Shown: positions 53,741-63,997, counted from the stretch's first letter. The stretch is DNA of 64,000 nt from Ornithobacterium rhinotracheale (GCF_004088395.1 NZ_CP035107.1:1-64000), one strand, 5' to 3'. A program made the numbers and translations. Notes: generated by a model not told the origin, from the sequence alone.

Positions 53741-56707
53741 TTATTTTTTAATTTGTTTTTTCAAGGCTTTCGCTTTGGCAATTACTTCTGGGTAATCTTG
53801 GTAGTTTTCGATCACGCTATCGAGCGTAAAGTTGGCTTGGTACAAATCGCCTAATTTGTAATAATTTTCTGCCATTACCACCAGTGCTTGGCTACCCCAA
53901 AGTTGCTGTTCTGCGTATTTAGATGCCAGTTCAAAAATCACCTCGTTGGATTTCTTGTACTCCTTACTCTGGTTGAGGAAATAAGCTTTGTGATATAGCG
54001 CCTCGGCTCTCACGGCGGGGTTGCTTGATTGTTCTAGCGAGGCATAAATTTTCTGCGCCTCTTTGTCTCTCTTTTCAGCCATTAAGCTACGCGCCTTGGT
54101 AAGCTCGGCTTCCTGCTTTGCATTGGCATCATTTTTAGGATTTTCTAGCACCTTATTGGCCATTTCCACCGCTTTGGTGTGGTTTCCATTTTTGCTATAC
54201 AGTTGCATTAAATGAATTTCTGCATACGAAATGTAAGCAGGATTTTGTGTGATTTGGTGTAAATTTTCCAAGGTTAAAAGTGCCTCGGTTGTTTTGTTTT
54301 GGCTTAAATAAATTTGAGCCAAACGAAGCAAGGCATCGGCTTTGTTCTCGTTATCGTACTTAGCCGCCTCAGAAAGCGGAGCCATCGCCTTGGCATAGTC
54401 GACTAATTGATAATAACTTTCGCCTAGGGCATATTGTGCGGCATAGGTGTGGCTTCCTTGCGGATATTGGGTGATGAAATTATTCAGTAGCGGAATGGCT
54501 TCTTTATAATTTTTTGCATCAAATTTCAGCATAGCATCATCATAGGCGAGATTTTCAATCTCAGAGGTGTTTACTTCGTAGAAATCAATGCTTTTCGCCC
54601 AAGTTTCAAAGGCTTTATAATTTCCTTGGTCTAGGTAAATGCGTTTGGCATTTTCAATGGCTTGGTATGCCAAATTATTGCGCGGAAACTCTTTTACTAC
54701 GGCTTTATACTCAGCGAGAGCCTCATTTTTCTTATTTTGGTGATAATAAATCAAGCCTTTTCTCAATCGTGCTTCACCTTTTAGCTCAGATTTTGTAGTT
54801 TTGATTAAGTTGTTTAAAACTGCCAAGGCCTTATCCTGCTGTTGGAGCTGCGTATAGGCATCTGCCAATTCCAGCTGAGCAATATCGTTAAACTTAGACA
54901 CGGGGTAATCTTTAATGAATTCTTCCAGCGCCTGTGCTTTTTGTTGCGTGCTTCCCTTAATGCCGAGTACCACAGCGCGATTATAAGCCGCTTCATCGGC
55001 ATTGCCTGTGCGGGTATTGGCAATTTCTTCGTAAAGGCTCAGGGCTTGGTCATTATTCTGCGTACCTATATAGCTATCGGCGAGGCGTAATTTAGCATCG
55101 GCTTTAAAATTCCCAGCGGGGTTGCTTGCCAAGTAGCGTTTAAAGGCATTGGCCGATTTATCAAATTGTTTAAGTTTCAGGTAAGCGTAGCCTAATTGGT
55201 AATCCACCTCTTTGCTCTCTGGCACTTGTGCAGAGTAGGTATTAAACTTCTCAAAATGCTGTGCTGCCAAGCCATATTGTCCCTTTCGGTAGGCGATTTC
55301 GCCGAGCCAGAAATAAGCCCGCTGCGTGATTTCTGCATTGGCATTAGAGTTTACGGCTAATTGTAAATTTCTCTGCGCCTCGTCTAGTTTTCCTTGGTTA
55401 AATAGCTCAGTCCCTCGCAGGAAGGCGGCCAACTGCTCGGCGCTTTTTTGCTCGGCATTTTTCTGTGGAATTTTGTTTAAGATTTCGAGCGCATTTTGGT
55501 AGTTTCCAGAGGTAATGAAAGCGTCTACCAAATACGAGTTGATTTCTTCAGAATATTTAGAATTTGGGTATTTTGCGATAAATGATTGTAGGGCAGCGGT
55601 CGTCGGCTGGTATGGGTTACCGACATCGTAGCTCAATTTAGCATAATTGTAGAGCGCATCTTCTTGTGTGGTAGGGTTGTAGCTCATTTCAGAAGCTGCT
55701 TTGTAGGCTGCGAGTGCTTCTTGTTTTTGGTTAGTTTTTAAATATGCATTTCCTAATTGATAATAAGCCGTTTGTGCCCAAGGGCTTTTTTGCGCTATAA
55801 TTTTATTAAAATACGAAATGGCTTTTGGGTACTGTGCCTGTTCATAATAAGCATAGCCCAGTTGGTAATAATCCGCATTGCCCATTTGGCCTTGGTATTT
55901 TTCAAGATAAGGAATGGCGGCTGCGTAATTTTTTTGTTTAAAATAGCTTTCGCCCACGATTTTAGATATTTCGGATTGCAAGAAGCCAGAGCGATTTTGT
56001 GCCAAAAGGATTTTCCCCTCATCAATGGCCTTGTCATATTGCCCTTCGTTGAACTCGATTTGCACACGATATGGCAAAATCTTTTGCTCATACATTGGGT
56101 CGCCTTGCAAGGCGTTGAAATAAGTGAGTGCCTTGGCAAACTCCCTACGCTCGTAGTAAATATGCCCCACATAGAAATTAGCCTCCTTTTGGTAATTTCC
56201 ACTGTGGGTGAGCGGCTCCAAATATTCCAGCGCCTGCTCGTTATAGCCCTTCATTAGGCACACATAGCCCAGCTTAAACGCATATTCGCGGCGCTTTCTC
56301 TCGGGCAGGTCATACACATTTTTTTGGCTTAAATACTTGTATGCCTTATCAAAATCCCCCTTTTTTAAATAAAAACTACCCAGCTCCCAGCTTCCGTTTT
56401 CGGTGTACACACTTTTGGGGTATTTATTTTGAAACGCCAGAAACTGCTCCTCCGCCCCAGGAGTATCATTAATCAAGCTTGTGAGTGCCGCATAATAAGT
56501 AGCCGCCTCCTCATTAGCAAGGTTCAGCCCGCCCTTTTCCAAGGCATTCTCAAATTCATAATTTGCCGCCAAAAAGGTCTCGGTAAAGAAAAGCGTTTTC
56601 GCTTTTCGGTAGGTGGCATTGTCGCCAAACCAAAACTGCGTGGTCTGTGCAAAAGCCAAAGAAGAGCCACCAAGTAAAAGCGCTGCAATAATCGTATTTT
56701 TTCGCAT
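53741..56707 (-). CDS. 988-aa TPR-repeat envelope protein
   Basis: Signal peptide (KNTIIAALLLGGSSLAFAQ), then TPR units over nearly its whole length, e.g. YYQLGYAYYEQAQYPKAISY, EVDYQLGYAYLKLKQFDKSA and EARLRKGLIYYHQNKKNEAL: about 20 or more repeats. Probably periplasmic or OM-associated scaffold acting with the barrel encoded next. Function unknown; large plus-strand ORFs here are shadows. Confidence 0.8.
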   Translation of the reverse strand: MRKNTIIAALLLGGSSLAFAQTTQFWFGDNATYRKAKTLFFTETFLAANYEFENALEKGGLNLANEEAATYYAALTSLINDTPGAEEQFLAFQNKYPKSVYTENGSWELGSFYLKKGDFDKAYKYLSQKNVYDLPERKRREYAFKLGYVCLMKGYNEQALEYLEPLTHSGNYQKEANFYVGHIYYERREFAKALTYFNALQGDPMYEQKILPYRVQIEFNEGQYDKAIDEGKILLAQNRSGFLQSEISKIVGESYFKQKNYAAAIPYLEKYQGQMGNADYYQLGYAYYEQAQYPKAISYFNKIIAQKSPWAQTAYYQLGNAYLKTNQKQEALAAYKAASEMSYNPTTQEDALYNYAKLSYDVGNPYQPTTAALQSFIAKYPNSKYSEEINSYLVDAFITSGNYQNALEILNKIPQKNAEQKSAEQLAAFLRGTELFNQGKLDEAQRNLQLAVNSNANAEITQRAYFWLGEIAYRKGQYGLAAQHFEKFNTYSAQVPESKEVDYQLGYAYLKLKQFDKSANAFKRYLASNPAGNFKADAKLRLADSYIGTQNNDQALSLYEEIANTRTGNADEAAYNRAVVLGIKGSTQQKAQALEEFIKDYPVSKFNDIAQLELADAYTQLQQQDKALAVLNNLIKTTKSELKGEARLRKGLIYYHQNKKNEALAEYKAVVKEFPRNNLAYQAIENAKRIYLDQGNYKAFETWAKSIDFYEVNTSEIENLAYDDAMLKFDAKNYKEAIPLLNNFITQYPQGSHTYAAQYALGESYYQLVDYAKAMAPLSEAAKYDNENKADALLRLAQIYLSQNKTTEALLTLENLHQITQNPAYISYAEIHLMQLYSKNGNHTKAVEMANKVLENPKNDANAKQEAELTKARSLMAEKRDKEAQKIYASLEQSSNPAVRAEALYHKAYFLNQSKEYKKSNEVIFELASKYAEQQLWGSQALVVMAENYYKLGDLYQANFTLDSVIENYQDYPEVIAKAKALKKQIKK

Positions 56708-56939
56708 AGAATTGAATTATTTTTGGGGAAATAAAACGCCCATTTGCTCAAATGTTAACGCAAGAAATAGGCCATTTTATACTCGCCCTCAAATTTAAGA
56801 AACTCTTTTATCAATCGGCCGAATTAATTGGTAAATTGTGTTATTGTCGTGTTAAACTTTTAGTACTGTTGATTTTTGAATATAAATCCCCATTATATGA
56901 TAAAATTCAATTAATTTTTTAACAGAAAGAAATAATAAA

Positions 56940-56971
56940 AAAAGCCCAGCTTGTACACAAGCTGGGCTTTT
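56940..56971. terminator. Bidirectional terminator
   Basis: AAAAGCCCAGCTTGT / ACAAGCTGGGCTTTT, perfect stem of about 15 bp with a 2-nt loop and A/T tracts. It follows the OM-protein gene on the minus strand. Confidence 0.8.
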
Positions 56972-56988
56972 TGACTTAGAAAATTCTA

Positions 56989-57509
56989 TTAAAAGGAATA
57001 TCCCAATGCAAGACCAAAAGCAGGAAGTATTCCACTAGCTTTTAAATCGGATATGTCTTGGGTATTTGTGTTATAATTGAAAGAATTGTAGCCGAATCCA
57101 CCATTTATGTCTAAAGTGAAACCACTATTCCATAACCATTGATAGCCAGCCTTAATTTTTCCGTTAAACGAATTGAATTTGACTTTTTCTATATCAGAAT
57201 CTTCTGTATTTTTTACAGTTCCACCACCGTAAGCAATAGCCCCCATTCCGTACCAGCCTTTTAATACCTCTTTGAAATAGTATCTATAGAACATGGTTCC
57301 CCCTACATTGTTATACGAAAGTCACCAGCCTTTAAAACCCCTAATCCAGCTCCTAATCCGACAGATGATTTTTCCCCTACAGCTCGTTCATAAGTCACCA
57401 TGTCTTTCCCAAATAAAAGGAGGGAGAACGGAGCTACCTTAACTGAGTTTTGTTGAGCATTTGCTATTCCCAATAGAGCCAAAACCCCTACTAAAAAAAG
57501 TTTTTTCAT
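56989..57509 (-). pseudogene. Small OM beta-barrel protein, frameshifted as written
   Basis: Two frames form one protein: signal peptide start at 57509 (KLFLVGVLALLGIANAQ), then VAPFSLLLFGKDMVTYERAV; after the break, MFYRYYFKEVLKGWYGMGAI and ending LPAFGLALGYSF with terminal Phe. One extra base in the AAA run at 57318-57320 gives KAGDFSYNNVGGTMFYRYYF and a 173-aa barrel of the DUF3575-like type. The cause may be a base-calling error or mutation. Confidence 0.7.
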
Positions 57510-57688
57510 TTTATTTAAATTTGTTATTTTATTCTCGCGATGTTAAGATAAATATTTCGAATACAAAATGATAAAAATCATTAATAACTATTCGAAATCT
57601 TTTGTAATTTAGCTACTAGAAATGAGCTCTGTCTCTTTCCTCAAAAATATAAATAAGGAAGAAGCGTTATGCTTATCTTGTAGTTTGA

Positions 57689-57880
57689 AAACCTGAGAAA
57701 CTTTATTGTTTCTGGAACCAAAAAACGGGAGAAGTAAATACATTTTTAGCTGATTTGCAAGATTATGTGAAAAGTCATGCTCTTTCTCCCTACTATTTTG
57801 GACATTTTTTATTCGAAAAAAAGCAGAAAATAACTAAGCGAAAGGATAAAATCATAAAATTCATACTAGAACATTTTTAA
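57689..57880 (+). pseudogene. Gene tail of unknown family
   Basis: Open 63-codon stretch without a start (KLYCFWNQKTGEVNTFLADL then DYVKSHALSPYYFGHFLFEK... ending ILEHF-stop), followed by a terminator hairpin. Charged, helical; upstream frames are broken. Not recognised. Confidence 0.35.
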
Positions 57881-57902
57881 GTAATTCCATTGAAAAGTTA
57901 AC

Positions 57903-57936
57903 AGGGAGTTTTTATGATAAAAACTCCCTTTTTTAT
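57903..57936 (+). terminator. Terminator after the gene tail at 57880
   Basis: AGGGAGTTTTTA-TGA-TAAAAACTCCCT hairpin followed by TTTTTT; its presence supports that the stretch at 57689-57880 is the end of a once-real gene. Confidence 0.65.
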
Positions 57937-57939
57937 ATC

Positions 57940-58200
57940 GCCCCCAAAAAAAGTCTGTTTGAACGGAATTTTTAATCAATAAACAGAAAAATTTGGATAG
58001 CGAAATAGTATTTTTGTCTCCTGAAGAGAAATTTTTGGGCAAGGAAGAGAAAATTTTCATTACCAAAGCGAAAATTTTAGTCAGGTTGTTCAAAAATTTA
58101 GGCAAAGAGCCCAAAAAATTTATATGCCAAGGGTGAAATTTTAGGTGGGTTGTCTAAAAATTTCGCTCTTTTGATCAAAAATTTGAGTAATCCACCCAAA
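57940..58200. other. Low-complexity intergenic DNA with imperfect AAAATTT-centred repeats
   Basis: The words GGGCAA(A/G), GAAAATTTT and CAAAAATTT(A/G)GG recur about six times with drift (near 58030, 58065, 58090, 58120, 58150 and 58180). No convincing gene; the minus-strand ORF across it is composed of this low-complexity DNA. Confidence 0.4.
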
Positions 58201-58203
58201 TCA

Positions 58204-58234
58204 TTGAAAGTTTAAAATAAGAAACTTAATTTTG
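58204..58234 (+). promoter_or_regulatory. Promoter of the acyl-CoA carboxylase gene
   Basis: TTG at 58204-58206, 20 nt, TAATTTTG at 58227-58234: exact match to the Bacteroidota TTG / TAnnTTTG promoter. The start codon is at 58257. Confidence 0.6.
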
Positions 58235-58256
58235 TAAAGTTTTATAACCACACAAC

Positions 58257-59875
58257 ATGGATTTAAACTTCAATAAAAGAGAAGACGAGAATAAATTAGC
58301 CCTAAGCGATTTAAAAAGAAAAATTGCCCAAATTCACCAAGGCGGTGGCGAAAAGAAGATTGAAAAACTACATGCCAAAGGCAAGCTCACTGCCCGCGAA
58401 CGCATCGATTATTTGCTCGACGATGATGCCGAAAGCATAGAAATCGGCACTTTTGCAGGCTACGAGATGTATCCCGAGCACGGCGGCTGCCCTGCGGGGG
58501 GCGTGGTGGTAAAGGTGGGCTATGTCTCTGGCAAGCAATGTGTGGTGGTGGCAAATGATGCTACGGTGAAGGCGGGCGCGTGGTTTCCCATCACGGGGAA
58601 GAAGAATTTACGTGCCCAAGAAATTGCAATGGAAAATCGCCTGCCGATTATTTACCTAGTCGATAGCGCAGGCGTGTACTTGCCCTTGCAAGATGAGATT
58701 TTCCCAGATAAAGAGCATTTTGGGCGAATTTTTAGAAACAATGCCAAGATGAGCGCTAAGGGCATCACGCAGATTGCAGCCATTATGGGCAGTTGTGTCG
58801 CGGGGGCGCCTATCTGCCCATTATGAGCGATGAGGCAATGATTGTGGACAAAACGGGGAGTATCTTCCTCGCAGGGCCGTACTTGGTAAAAGCAGCCATA
58901 GGCGAGGAGGTGGATATTGAAACCCTCGGCGGCGCTACCACACAATGCGAAATCAGTGGGGTAACTGATTTTAAGGCAAAAGATGACAAAGAGGCACTGG
59001 ATAGAATTAAATCCATTATGGCAAAAATAGGCGATGAGCCTAAGGCGGGCTTTAATCGCACCCAAGCCCAAGCGCCCGCCAAAAATCCAGAGGAGATTCT
59101 CGGTATTTTGCCAAGCTCTCGCACGGAGCAATATGATATGTACGAAATCATCGACCGAGTGATTGATGCCGATTCTTTTGATGAATATAAAGCGGGCTAT
59201 GGGCAAAGCATCATTTGCGGCTATGCGCGCATTGAGGGCTGGGCGGTGGGCATCGTAGCCAATCAGCGAAAGATTGTGAAATCAAAACAGGGCGAAATGC
59301 AGTTCGGGGGCGTGATTTATTCAGACTCGGCAGACAAGGCAACGCGTTTTATCGCAAATTGTAACCAAAAGAAAATTCCGCTCGTCTTTCTAACGGATGT
59401 TACAGGCTTTATGGTAGGCTCTAAATCCGAGCACGGCGGCATCATAAAAGATGGGGCCAAAATGGTGAATGCCGTGGCCAATTCCGTGGTGCCTAAATTC
59501 TCGGTAATCATAGGAAATTCCTACGGCGCAGGAAACTATGCTATGTGCGGAAAGGCCTATGACCCGCGATTGATATTCGCTTGGCATAGTGCAAAAATGG
59601 CGGTGATGGGCGGCGCACAGGCGGCCAAAGTTTTGCTACAAATTCAGGCCTCTCAAAGCAAAGAGCCACTAAGCGAGGCACAGAAAAATGAGTTGCTACA
59701 AGAAATTACGCAAAAATACGATAAGCAAACACAGCCCGAATATGCCGCGGCACGCTTATGGATAGATGAAATCATTCCCCCAGCAGAAACGCGAAAATGG
59801 ATAAGCCTAGGGATTGAGGCAGCGAACCACGCACCCATTACTGAGCGCTTTAATCTCGGGGTGATTCAAGTTTAA
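58257..59875 (+). pseudogene. Acyl-CoA (propionyl/methylcrotonyl-type) carboxylase beta subunit, frameshifted as written
   Basis: Carboxyltransferase subunit of a biotin-dependent acyl-CoA carboxylase. First frame: KLHAKGKLTARERIDYLLD, GGVVVKVGYVSGKQCVVVAN, FPDKEHFGRIF. Second frame: MSDEAMIVDKTG, DVTGFMVGSKSEHGGIIKDG, GNSYGAGNYAMCGKAY. One extra G in the GGGGG run at 58802-58806 joins GSCVAGGAYLPIMSDEAM and gives the normal 539-aa length. No alpha (biotin) subunit gene is in the window; specificity is open. Confidence 0.85.
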
Positions 59876-61320
59876 TTTTCGTAGAGAAAGCTACATTTAT
59901 CTTTATCATAACCAAAAAGGCAGTCGCGTTTTATGAGTTCCGCCACTTCGCCTGGCAGGTGCTGTTCCCAGCCCGTTTGGCAGGAGATGATTTGTTGCAG
60001 AATCTCTTTGGAATAAATGCTTAAATAGGCTTGGTTAAAGTCTTTAATGTCTTTAATCCTATCATTTTGTTTAAAGTACTTATAAAGCTCTTTTAAATGT
60101 TCCGCCACGCGAATGTTTTCGGAGGTCATCAGCTCGCCAGTATCCTCGTTGAGGTAGGGGTAGAGGTACAGCGTTACAAAGCGCTTGAATAGGCGCCCAA
60201 AAGCTTCTAAAATGCCACCGCTTAGATTGTTGTAGTAGCGCTCATCAAAGATGGAAAGGAGATTGTTCACGCCCATAGAAATCCCGATTTGGGTGCGGTT
60301 TCGGGTGTATTCGGTAAAGTAGTTTATGAGCTTGTAGTATTCTTGAAAATTGGAGATAAGCACATTGTAGCCTAATTGGCACAGGATATCAGCGCGGTAA
60401 AGGAAGTCTCGCTCATCGAGTTCGCCTTCTTGGGTGAGATTGGCAAGTGTGATTTCAAAGAGTACTTCCAGATTCTCGGGGCAGATATCAGGATTTTCGT
60501 TTTTAAACATTTCAATGCCTTTGTTCAGCATATCAATATGGACATTGGTTACAGGGCGAAAGCTCCCACGCAGGGCATAGATATTCTTTTTGTATAAAAC
60601 ATCGGCGGGCAGGATATTGATGCCATCGGGCCCAAACATCACAGCCTCCGTCATTCCATTTTTGACTAATTGCAGGCTCATCAAGCGATTGTCTACATAT
60701 CGGAAGGCTTCGCCAGAGAAATTAATCATATCAATTTCCAACTGGTCTTTGTGCAGCGAATCATAGAGAGATTCCAGTAATTTCCGTGGATTTTGATACA
60801 AATGGAAAGCCCCATAAATTAAATTTACGCCTAAAACACCTAAAGTCTCTTGCTGCAAATGTGCGGCATTTTCTTTAAAGCGCACATGCAGAATAATCTC
60901 ATTGTATTCACCCTTGGGTTTCACTTGAAATTTAAGTCCCACCCAGCCGTGACCTTTATATTTCTTGGCATAATCGATGGTGGTTACGGTATTGGCATAG
61001 CTAAAGTAGCATTGCTCTTGGCGTTGGTCGCTCTCCAAACGCTGTTCAAGCAATTGGATTTCGTGATTGAGCATTCGGCGCAATCTCTTTTGAGTTACAT
61101 AGCGCCCATCATTTTCGCGCCCATAGATGGCATCGCTGAAATTTTTATCATAGGCAGACATGGCTTTGGCAAGTGTTCCAGAGGCTCCTCCTGCACGGTA
61201 AAAAAAGCGAACGGTTTCTTGTCCTGCACCAATTTCGGCAAAGGAGCCATAAATGCCACGATTGAGATTGATTTCTAATGCTTTTTGGTTTGGGGTAAGA
61301 GGGCGTGAATTTGTAGGCAT
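59872..61320 (-). CDS. Conserved hypothetical protein ('FAEIGAGQE' family)
   Basis: 482 aa, cytoplasmic, no signal or helices of membrane type. Landmarks: YGSFAEIGAGQETVRFFYRA, MSAYDKNFSDAIYG, GVLGVNLIYGAFHLY, LEVLFEITLANL and RTQIGISMGVNNLLSIFDERYY. I know these as a wide Bacteroidota/Proteobacteria family, often labelled nicotinate-nucleotide adenylyltransferase or TonB-dependent receptor, neither of which is supported by motifs here. Convergent with the carboxylase; stops overlap by 4 nt. Confidence 0.6.
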   Translation of the reverse strand: MPTNSRPLTPNQKALEINLNRGIYGSFAEIGAGQETVRFFYRAGGASGTLAKAMSAYDKNFSDAIYGRENDGRYVTQKRLRRMLNHEIQLLEQRLESDQRQEQCYFSYANTVTTIDYAKKYKGHGWVGLKFQVKPKGEYNEIILHVRFKENAAHLQQETLGVLGVNLIYGAFHLYQNPRKLLESLYDSLHKDQLEIDMINFSGEAFRYVDNRLMSLQLVKNGMTEAVMFGPDGINILPADVLYKKNIYALRGSFRPVTNVHIDMLNKGIEMFKNENPDICPENLEVLFEITLANLTQEGELDERDFLYRADILCQLGYNVLISNFQEYYKLINYFTEYTRNRTQIGISMGVNNLLSIFDERYYNNLSGGILEAFGRLFKRFVTLYLYPYLNEDTGELMTSENIRVAEHLKELYKYFKQNDRIKDIKDFNQAYLSIYSKEILQQIISCQTGWEQHLPGEVAELIKRDCLFGYDKDKCSFLYEN

Positions 61321-61365
61321 AATTTTTTGTACTAAAATTTATTTGAGGTAAATTTAGCGAATATT

Positions 61366-62151
61366 ATGAAGGAAAACAACCAAACGGTAATATTTTTAGG
61401 CACGGGAACCTCTCAAGGCATACCTATCATCGGGGCTAAAGATCCCGTGAGTTTATCGACTAATCCCAAGGATAAAAGACTTCGCTCATCGGTATTTATA
61501 GAATATCAAGGAAAAAAGATTTTAATCGATTGCGGTCCTGATTTTAGGATGCAAATGTTGCGCGAGAATTTAGATGATATAGATTTTATTTTGCTCACGC
61601 ATGAGCACAACGACCACATTATAGGTCTTGACGATGTGCGCCCAATTAATTATTTGCACAATAAGGATATGCCTATTTATGCCTTGCAGCGCGTAGTGGA
61701 TTCCGTGAAGGAGCGATTCCCGTATGCATTTATTCCGCACGAATACCCAGGCTTGCCAAAATTTGATTTACAGCCAATTGAATACTCAATACAGCCAATA
61801 AATATTCAAGGTGTAGAGGTACAGCCTCTGCCAATATTGCACGGTAAATTGCCTATTTTGGGGTATAGGATAGGAGATTTTGCCTACTTAACAGATGTGT
61901 ATGCGGTACATGAAGAGACGAAAAGGAAATTAAAAGACCTAACCGTGGTAGTGATTGGTGCTTTAAGACAAAGCAAGCCACATCACTCACATTTGTTGCT
62001 TGATCAAGCCATTGAATTGGCTCACGAAATAGGGGCTCAGACAACCTATTTTACACACATCGGGCACGAAATGGGGTTTTACGAAGAGGTGGAAAAAATA
62101 CTGCCACCTCATATGCATTTGGCTTATGATGGGCTGAAGATAAAAATTTAG
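61366..62151 (+). CDS. MBL-fold hydrolase, PhnP-like
   Basis: 261 aa metallo-beta-lactamase fold. Metal-binding THEHNDHIIGLDDVRP (HxHxDH at ~76-81), GTGTSQGIP start, later H in LPILHGKLPILG and PHHSHLLLDQA. Resembles PhnP/RNase Z-type phosphodiesterases. Its stop overlaps the DUF3276 stop in opposite orientation. Substrate unknown. Confidence 0.85.
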   Translation: MKENNQTVIFLGTGTSQGIPIIGAKDPVSLSTNPKDKRLRSSVFIEYQGKKILIDCGPDFRMQMLRENLDDIDFILLTHEHNDHIIGLDDVRPINYLHNKDMPIYALQRVVDSVKERFPYAFIPHEYPGLPKFDLQPIEYSIQPINIQGVEVQPLPILHGKLPILGYRIGDFAYLTDVYAVHEETKRKLKDLTVVVIGALRQSKPHHSHLLLDQAIELAHEIGAQTTYFTHIGHEMGFYEEVEKILPPHMHLAYDGLKIKI

Positions 62152-62537
62152 ATATCTTCAAATTTCAAATCAGTGAATTTATCTAAATCAGTTTCATTTT
62201 CTTGTTTTTTCTCTGTAGGGAGGTGATTTTCTTCGTAAGAATGTTGATGTCTTTCAGAAATTACTTCGTCCCCTTTTTGGGCGATTACGAAATCTGCACA
62301 TTCCTTTAAGTTTTCTTGAAAATTTTCAAAGTCTTCTTTGTACAAGTAAATCTTATGTTTTTTGAAATAAAATGAACCATCGGGGTTTGCATTTTTTTTG
62401 CTTTCGGTGATAGTCAAGTAGTAATCGCCTGCTTTGGTTTCCCTCACATCGAAGAAGTAAGTTCTTCTGCCGGCTCTTAGTGTTTTAGAGAAGATTTCAT
62501 CATTCTCATCGTTTCCGTAAAAACTATTCTCAGCCAT
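62148..62537 (-). CDS. DUF3276 (PUR-domain) nucleic-acid-binding protein
   Basis: 129 aa: N-terminal acidic patch, then the PUR-alpha-like fold (IFSKTLRAGRRTYFFDVRET, DYYLTITESKK, FKKHKIYLYKEDFENFQENL). The PUR family binds single-stranded nucleic acids; in Borrelia a relative regulates RNA. The acidic/charged C-terminus is family-variable. Confidence 0.82.
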   Translation of the reverse strand: MAENSFYGNDENDEIFSKTLRAGRRTYFFDVRETKAGDYYLTITESKKNANPDGSFYFKKHKIYLYKEDFENFQENLKECADFVIAQKGDEVISERHQHSYEENHLPTEKKQENETDLDKFTDLKFEDI

Positions 62538-62636
62538 TTTATTATAATTCTATGAGTGTTAATGAGTTTAAGACAAAAGTAAAAAAAAACGCCATCATTT
62601 CCAACTATACAATCATTAAATTTTTGGCTAAAAAAT

Positions 62637-62662
62637 AAATCCCACGCTATGAGTGGGATTTA
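62637..62662. terminator. Terminator after the UDP-glucose dehydrogenase gene
   Basis: AAATCCCAC...GTGGGATTT (9-bp stem, about 7-nt loop) 20-25 bp past the stop on the minus strand. Confidence 0.7.
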
Positions 62663-62683
62663 GAAATAAGTGTATTTTGTACA

Positions 62684-63997
62684 CTAAACACCGATTCCAT
62701 AATAAGTGAACCCTTTTTCTTCTAGGAAATTTCTTTCATAAATGTTTCTCCCGTCAAAGATTAAAGGAGTGTTTAAATTTGTTAATATTTTATCCCAATC
62801 TGGGAAGCGGAACTCGTTCCATTCTGTGATGAGTGCAATGGCATCTGCCCCTTGGGTGGTTTCGTAAACATTTTCGTGATAGGAAATGCGATTGCCAAGT
62901 ATTTTTTGGGCTTCGTGTGTGGCCACGGGGTCTATAGCTTTAATTTTTGCGCCGTGTTTTAGTAGCTCATCTATGATATAAATGGCAGGCGCTTCGCGCA
63001 TATCGTCAGTATTGGGTTTAAAGGCAAGCCCCCACACAGCGATGGTTTTGCCTGATAAATCGTGATTAAAATGCGCTAATATCTTTTGTGCAAGGATTAA
63101 TTTTTGGCGATTATTTACCTCCTCTACGGCATCTAGAATTTGGAGCTCGTGCCCTAAATCTCGTGCCGTTTTAGCCAAAGCTTTGATGTCTTTTGGAAAG
63201 CAAGAGCCACCGTAACCCACGCCCGCGTATAGGAATTTTTTACCAATGCGGGGGTCTGCACCGATTCCCGCACGAATGTCGTTGATATTGGCGCCCACCT
63301 TGTCGCAGAGATTGGCAATATCATTCATAAAGCTGATGCGCGTAGCGAGCATTGCATTGGCGGTATATTTTGTCATCTCAGCGGAGGTGATACTCATATA
63401 AATTACACGGAACCCGTTTAGTAAGAATGGTTTGTAGATTTTTTCTAAAATCTTTTTAGCACGCTCATTTTCCACGCCTATAACGACACGGTCTGGGCTC
63501 ATAAAATCCTTGATGGCAGCCCCTTCTTTCAGGAATTCAGGGTTCGAGGCGACATCAAAGGTTAGGGCTAAATTTCGCTTATATAATTCACTTTGTACAC
63601 AGGATTTTACGATGTGTGAAGTCCCCACAGGCACCGTGCTTTTAGTTACCACCACGAGGTAATCGGTCATATGCTGCCCAATTTCAGAGGCAACGGCTTT
63701 TACATACTGCAAGTCTGCGCTGCCATCTTCCCCTGGGGGAGTGCCCACGGCGATAAACACAGCATCGCTCCCTTCTAAGCTTTCTTTTAGAGAGGTAGTG
63801 AAATTGAGCCTTTTTTGTTCATAATTACGGTGTACAATGTCTTTTAAGCCAGGTTCATAGATGGGTAAAATGCCTTTTTTTAGGTTTTCAATTTTGGTTT
63901 CATCTATGTCTACACAAGTTACTTGCATTCCCACATCTGCAAGGCAAGCACCAGTTACTAGGCCTACATAGCCAGTGCCGATAACTGCAATCTTCAT
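62684..63997 (-). CDS. ugd: UDP-glucose 6-dehydrogenase
   Basis: 437 aa, makes UDP-glucuronate for polysaccharides. N-terminal Rossmann GTGYVGLVTGACLADVG (residues 7-23), NAD/substrate centre SNPEFLKEGAAIKDF, catalytic Cys in GVGYGGSCFPKDIKAL (~260), and C-terminal domain WGLAFKPNTDDMREAP. A GDP-mannose dehydrogenase cannot be fully ruled out, though manC is also in the window. The start ATG lies 3 bp from the window edge. Confidence 0.88.
   Translation of the reverse strand: MKIAVIGTGYVGLVTGACLADVGMQVTCVDIDETKIENLKKGILPIYEPGLKDIVHRNYEQKRLNFTTSLKESLEGSDAVFIAVGTPPGEDGSADLQYVKAVASEIGQHMTDYLVVVTKSTVPVGTSHIVKSCVQSELYKRNLALTFDVASNPEFLKEGAAIKDFMSPDRVVIGVENERAKKILEKIYKPFLLNGFRVIYMSITSAEMTKYTANAMLATRISFMNDIANLCDKVGANINDIRAGIGADPRIGKKFLYAGVGYGGSCFPKDIKALAKTARDLGHELQILDAVEEVNNRQKLILAQKILAHFNHDLSGKTIAVWGLAFKPNTDDMREAPAIYIIDELLKHGAKIKAIDPVATHEAQKILGNRISYHENVYETTQGADAIALITEWNEFRFPDWDKILTNLNTPLIFDGRNIYERNFLEEKGFTYYGIGV

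Noticed and set aside
55757-56257. Plus-strand 166-aa ORF inside the TPR gene
   Set aside because: Antisense shadow of TPR repeats; no promoter or known motifs.
57866-58114. Minus-strand 82-aa ORF
   Set aside because: Built from low-complexity repeats and a terminator hairpin; no homology or start context.
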